From contig CAVNZM010000003.1 in NCBI GenBank assembly GCA_963693365.1, positions 8,928,001 through 8,992,000 on the forward strand: a stretch of 64,000 nucleotides of DNA, written 5' to 3'. This document shows positions 61,676 to 64,000 of the stretch, piece after piece. The first letter of the stretch is position 1. Each line of letters begins with the position of its first letter. Source of the stretch: Amoebidium appalachense. Taxonomy: Eukaryota > Ichthyosporea. The notes beneath the pieces were generated by a model. The model saw only the letters and a program-made list of their open reading frames with translations, did not search any database and was not told where the DNA came from. A program made the translations under genes and the position numbers.

Positions 61676-62493
61676 AAGCAATGAAGAAATGAAAAAAAAA
61701 CGTGACGCAATTGCTAGATGCATATGATTACAATAAACTTCTATTATGGCTAGGAGCACATGCATAACATCAGCGCTGCACTCCATTGGTTCAGAGGAAA
61801 AAATGCAACTGATAGACAGATCATCATGGAGCCTAAATAAGCGCCATGCCTAACTGCATTCCTGCAAAACAGATGAATGTATCGAATTCCGAGGACCGAA
61901 GATCTCGAACTCACACGTAACCCATGCCCTTGTCACCCATCATGAATATTCGTAGAAGGGACTCTCAAGACATATTCGTCGACCACACCCCCGAAAGGCG
62001 GGAAGCTCCTACAAGTAGGCCGATGTGTAAAAGAGACACTACTGCTTTGGGTTACGGGTAAACTTAGTAACCCATTGCAGCCTTCGAATGGCATATGCAT
62101 AGTGACACACTGGCAACGGTATACGTAACGAATAATATATATCGTGGGAACAGACAGCGAAAATGGCTCCAGAACGGTACCGTACGTGAGACTGAAGAAA
62201 TGCTCGCCAAGGGCCAAAAACTTGACTACCAAAAAAGTAACGACGGTGCAGTGTAGCCTACGGCGTCCACGCGTACGTCACTGTATATATCAATATATCC
62301 CTTCAACGGTACCGCGTACTAAGAGTCCGAGTACCATTTCCCTCTCTCTATCTAGAGCCTGAAATCCCGGATCATTTTGCAAGCAGGTTGTAATCACATA
62401 TGGGATCATCTTGATTATATGTATTGAAGTATAGCTCACATGTGACACTCTCATGTGCACTCGCTCACTTGCACTGCCGCACGCCGGCAGCAC
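61676..62493. other. Intergenic region, no gene recognised
   Basis: No convincing exon. A 99-codon minus ORF (62232-61933) has no motifs. ACAATAAACTTC at about 61731 may be a polyadenylation signal (AATAAA) for the gene ending at 61675. Confidence 0.4.
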
Positions 62494-62700
62494 GTGAACA
62501 AGTTGCTGTCCGAGACGGTCCACGGTGACGTGGCGGGCATGATGCATGGCAACCTTCCAGTGGGCGTGTATACATGTAGGTAATAGTGTATTTGCCATGA
62601 AGCTGATTTTTCTGCGTAATACAATGTTCGTAAAGGACTATGTATTTTTCGTCGACAGAAGCTTTATGGTATATTGAAGAACTTGGGTTGGATGAAAAAG
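62494..62700 (+). CDS. Two candidate exons of an unrecognised gene
   Basis: Exon 62494-62579 (after CCGGCAG, before GTAATA) reads HVNKLLSETVHGDVAGMMHG then NLPVGVYTC. Exon 62659-62700 (after TTTTTCGTCGACAG, before GTAAAAAA) reads KLYGILKNLGWMKK. Both are protein-like with good splice borders, but their phases do not match as drawn, so one border or one base is wrong. No start or stop found. Confidence 0.35.
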
Positions 62701-62995
62701 GTAAAAAAAAAATAAAAAAAAAATAAAAAAAAAAGGTTGGCGGTGGCCCACACTGGTTTAGCACTATCATTCTCGAAGCGTTCCTGTAGAATCTTCTGTT
62801 GCACCCGCGTTGCTAGCGAGATTCCATCTCGCGAACAGCGCTGAAATACGGACTCCTATTAACCGTTTGTAAACAAATCAAATCGCTTAGAACTATTAAA
62901 ACATGACATAATCACCAATCAACTCCTTATATGTCATGCACTGCTTTAGTCACATTGCAAGCATACCTGTGTTAAAATCATTCTATGGCCAGGGT

Positions 62996-63003
62996 TATAA
63001 AAG
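62996..63003 (+). promoter_or_regulatory. TATA box of the last gene
   Basis: TATAAAAG in AGGGTTATAAAAGCTCC, 156 bp upstream of the ATG at 63159. A start site about 30 bp downstream would give a leader of about 125 bases. Confidence 0.6.
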
Positions 63004-63158
63004 CTCCTCTGCCGCCTCGGTTCCAGTATCGATTTGGATCGATGAGTACAAACGAAGCTAAACAATAATGATCATTGGCAAAACCCTTCACAACACACCC
63101 TACACAAAGTAGAACCTACTATATCATCATCTACAGAAGGGAAAAACCGAAAACCAAA

Positions 63159-64000
63159 ATGTTAAAGCTTTTCTTGGCCGGGGCGGCCCTATTGGGGTTC
63201 GTCAACAAGGTGTCCGGGCAAACATGCACCAACGGCGCCAGCATCGCCATCGATGGGGGCTCCTCGTGTATCTGCGACTCTGGCCGCGTTTCTGGTGACT
63301 GCGGTACCCTTGGTGCCTGTGTTAGCAGCGCGGACCCTAACCAGCCTCAACTTACGGTCGACACCAACCTGACGGTGATTCAGCCGTGGGTCGACGACGC
63401 TGACTATTCGCTGGTCGTCACAATGACTGGCGGCGCGAAGAGAAACCGCCGCTTCACGTCATTTGCACTCAAGAACTGCGCGTCGTCGCGTTTCATGGCC
63501 CTCAGCACCATCACCAACGCTAGCAATGTTGCGGACGCGGCAAACTGCAAGGATGATATTCAGATGAAAATTGACGTTAACCTTCTTGAGGCTGGCTGCG
63601 GTTTTACCGTTGGCCCCGCATTTGACGAGGGTGGTGTTTGGTACCGCTTCTACAACGGCTCACTCGACGTGACTTACACCGAGCCGGTGACTCTTGGTTC
63701 CGTCAACGAAGCCAGCGACACTCGTACCGTTTCCACCACCCTCCCTGTGAACTTCAAGCTTCAGGTCCTCTTCAACGCAACGGTGACCACGGACATCAAC
63801 GTAACCTCCAAGTTCAACATTACTGCGGCCGTCACTCAACAAATTGTGCTCCGCCCTGACCAGGCACAGAGCACACTCAACCTCACATATGCCATCCACT
63901 GGCCCTACGACGTGTCTCAGTACAAGACCGTGCTCACCCCTGCAGCCGGGGCCTCTGTCTCTGCCGCCAACGCTGTTTCCGTCACCGGCCCATCGGCTAC
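63159..64000 (+). CDS. Secreted, probably N-glycosylated protein, 5' part (runs off window)
   Basis: 280 uninterrupted codons from the ATG at 63159 to the window end, unlike the exon-rich gene upstream. The first 20 residues, MLKLFLAGAALLGFVNKVSG, are a typical signal peptide with cleavage likely before QTC. A short Cys-rich segment follows (SSCICDSGRVSGDCGTLGAC), then a beta-rich Thr/Val/Asn region with seven N-x-S/T sites (for example NLT, NGS, NAT, NVT, NIT). Such a profile fits an extracellular or surface protein. I do not recognise the family. G+C content and codon use are higher than in the flanking AT-rich DNA. A C-terminal anchor, if any, lies outside the window. Confidence 0.85.
   Translation, partial: MLKLFLAGAALLGFVNKVSGQTCTNGASIAIDGGSSCICDSGRVSGDCGTLGACVSSADPNQPQLTVDTNLTVIQPWVDDADYSLVVTMTGGAKRNRRFTSFALKNCASSRFMALSTITNASNVADAANCKDDIQMKIDVNLLEAGCGFTVGPAFDEGGVWYRFYNGSLDVTYTEPVTLGSVNEASDTRTVSTTLPVNFKLQVLFNATVTTDINVTSKFNITAAVTQQIVLRPDQAQSTLNLTYAIHWPYDVSQYKTVLTPAAGASVSAANAVSVTGPSA

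Overview
This is a nuclear window from a eukaryote with many introns, probably a microbial one. I found no rRNA, tRNA or other lineage marker, so I do not assign a taxon. The evidence for a eukaryote is spliceosomal exons with GT/AG borders and consistent codon phase, four kinds of retrotransposon, two DNA transposons, satellite-like arrays and TATA-box promoters. Poly-C/poly-G tracts and long (CA)n or (GT)n microsatellites are everywhere, and most long predicted proteins made of His-Thr, Cys-Val or Pro repeats are artefacts of them.

1-24.1 kb is a nest of retrotransposons. A minus-strand Ty1/copia element (1-5466) is split by a truncated tyrosine-recombinase (YR) retrotransposon (2039-4277). 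A decayed LINE (6603-9129) is split by a solo copia LTR with a 5-bp target duplication. A nearly complete Ngaro/PAT-type YR retrotransposon (9872-15337) has the A1-ORFs-B1-A2-B2 split-repeat layout. A plus-strand copia element (15480-21740) follows, and then a gag plus protease remnant of another LTR element (21741-24102).

24.1-36.3 kb holds AT-rich satellite-like DNA. It contains a 147-bp tandem array, an unrecognised broken minus-strand gene (25998-27122), and a 183-bp array with higher-order structure. That array carries two insertions whose empty sites can be read exactly: a TA-flanked inverted-repeat element, and a 547-bp insertion ending in poly-C with an 11-bp duplication. A 500-base assembly gap lies at 35808-36307.

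36.3-43.5 kb holds a P-element-like transposon with perfect 29-bp terminal inverted repeats and a spliced, damaged transposase (36310-39962), a copia LTR fragment and a second decayed LINE.

43.6-60.0 kb is one large host gene on the plus strand. I reconstruct 23 exons (about 643 codons in 16.4 kb) encoding a SETD3/Rubisco-LSMT-like SET-domain methyltransferase. Its 22 introns hold most of the microsatellites. Poly-C commonly starts within about 15 bases of the donor, (GT)n can follow donors, (CA)n can run into acceptors, and an intronic repeat family ends in poly-C. Parts of at least one further gene follow (60986-61675). The window ends inside a secreted glycoprotein-like gene (63159 onward) with its own TATA box.

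One theme runs through the window. Nine reading-frame breaks, in mobile elements and host genes alike, are all explained by one extra C or G in a homopolymer.
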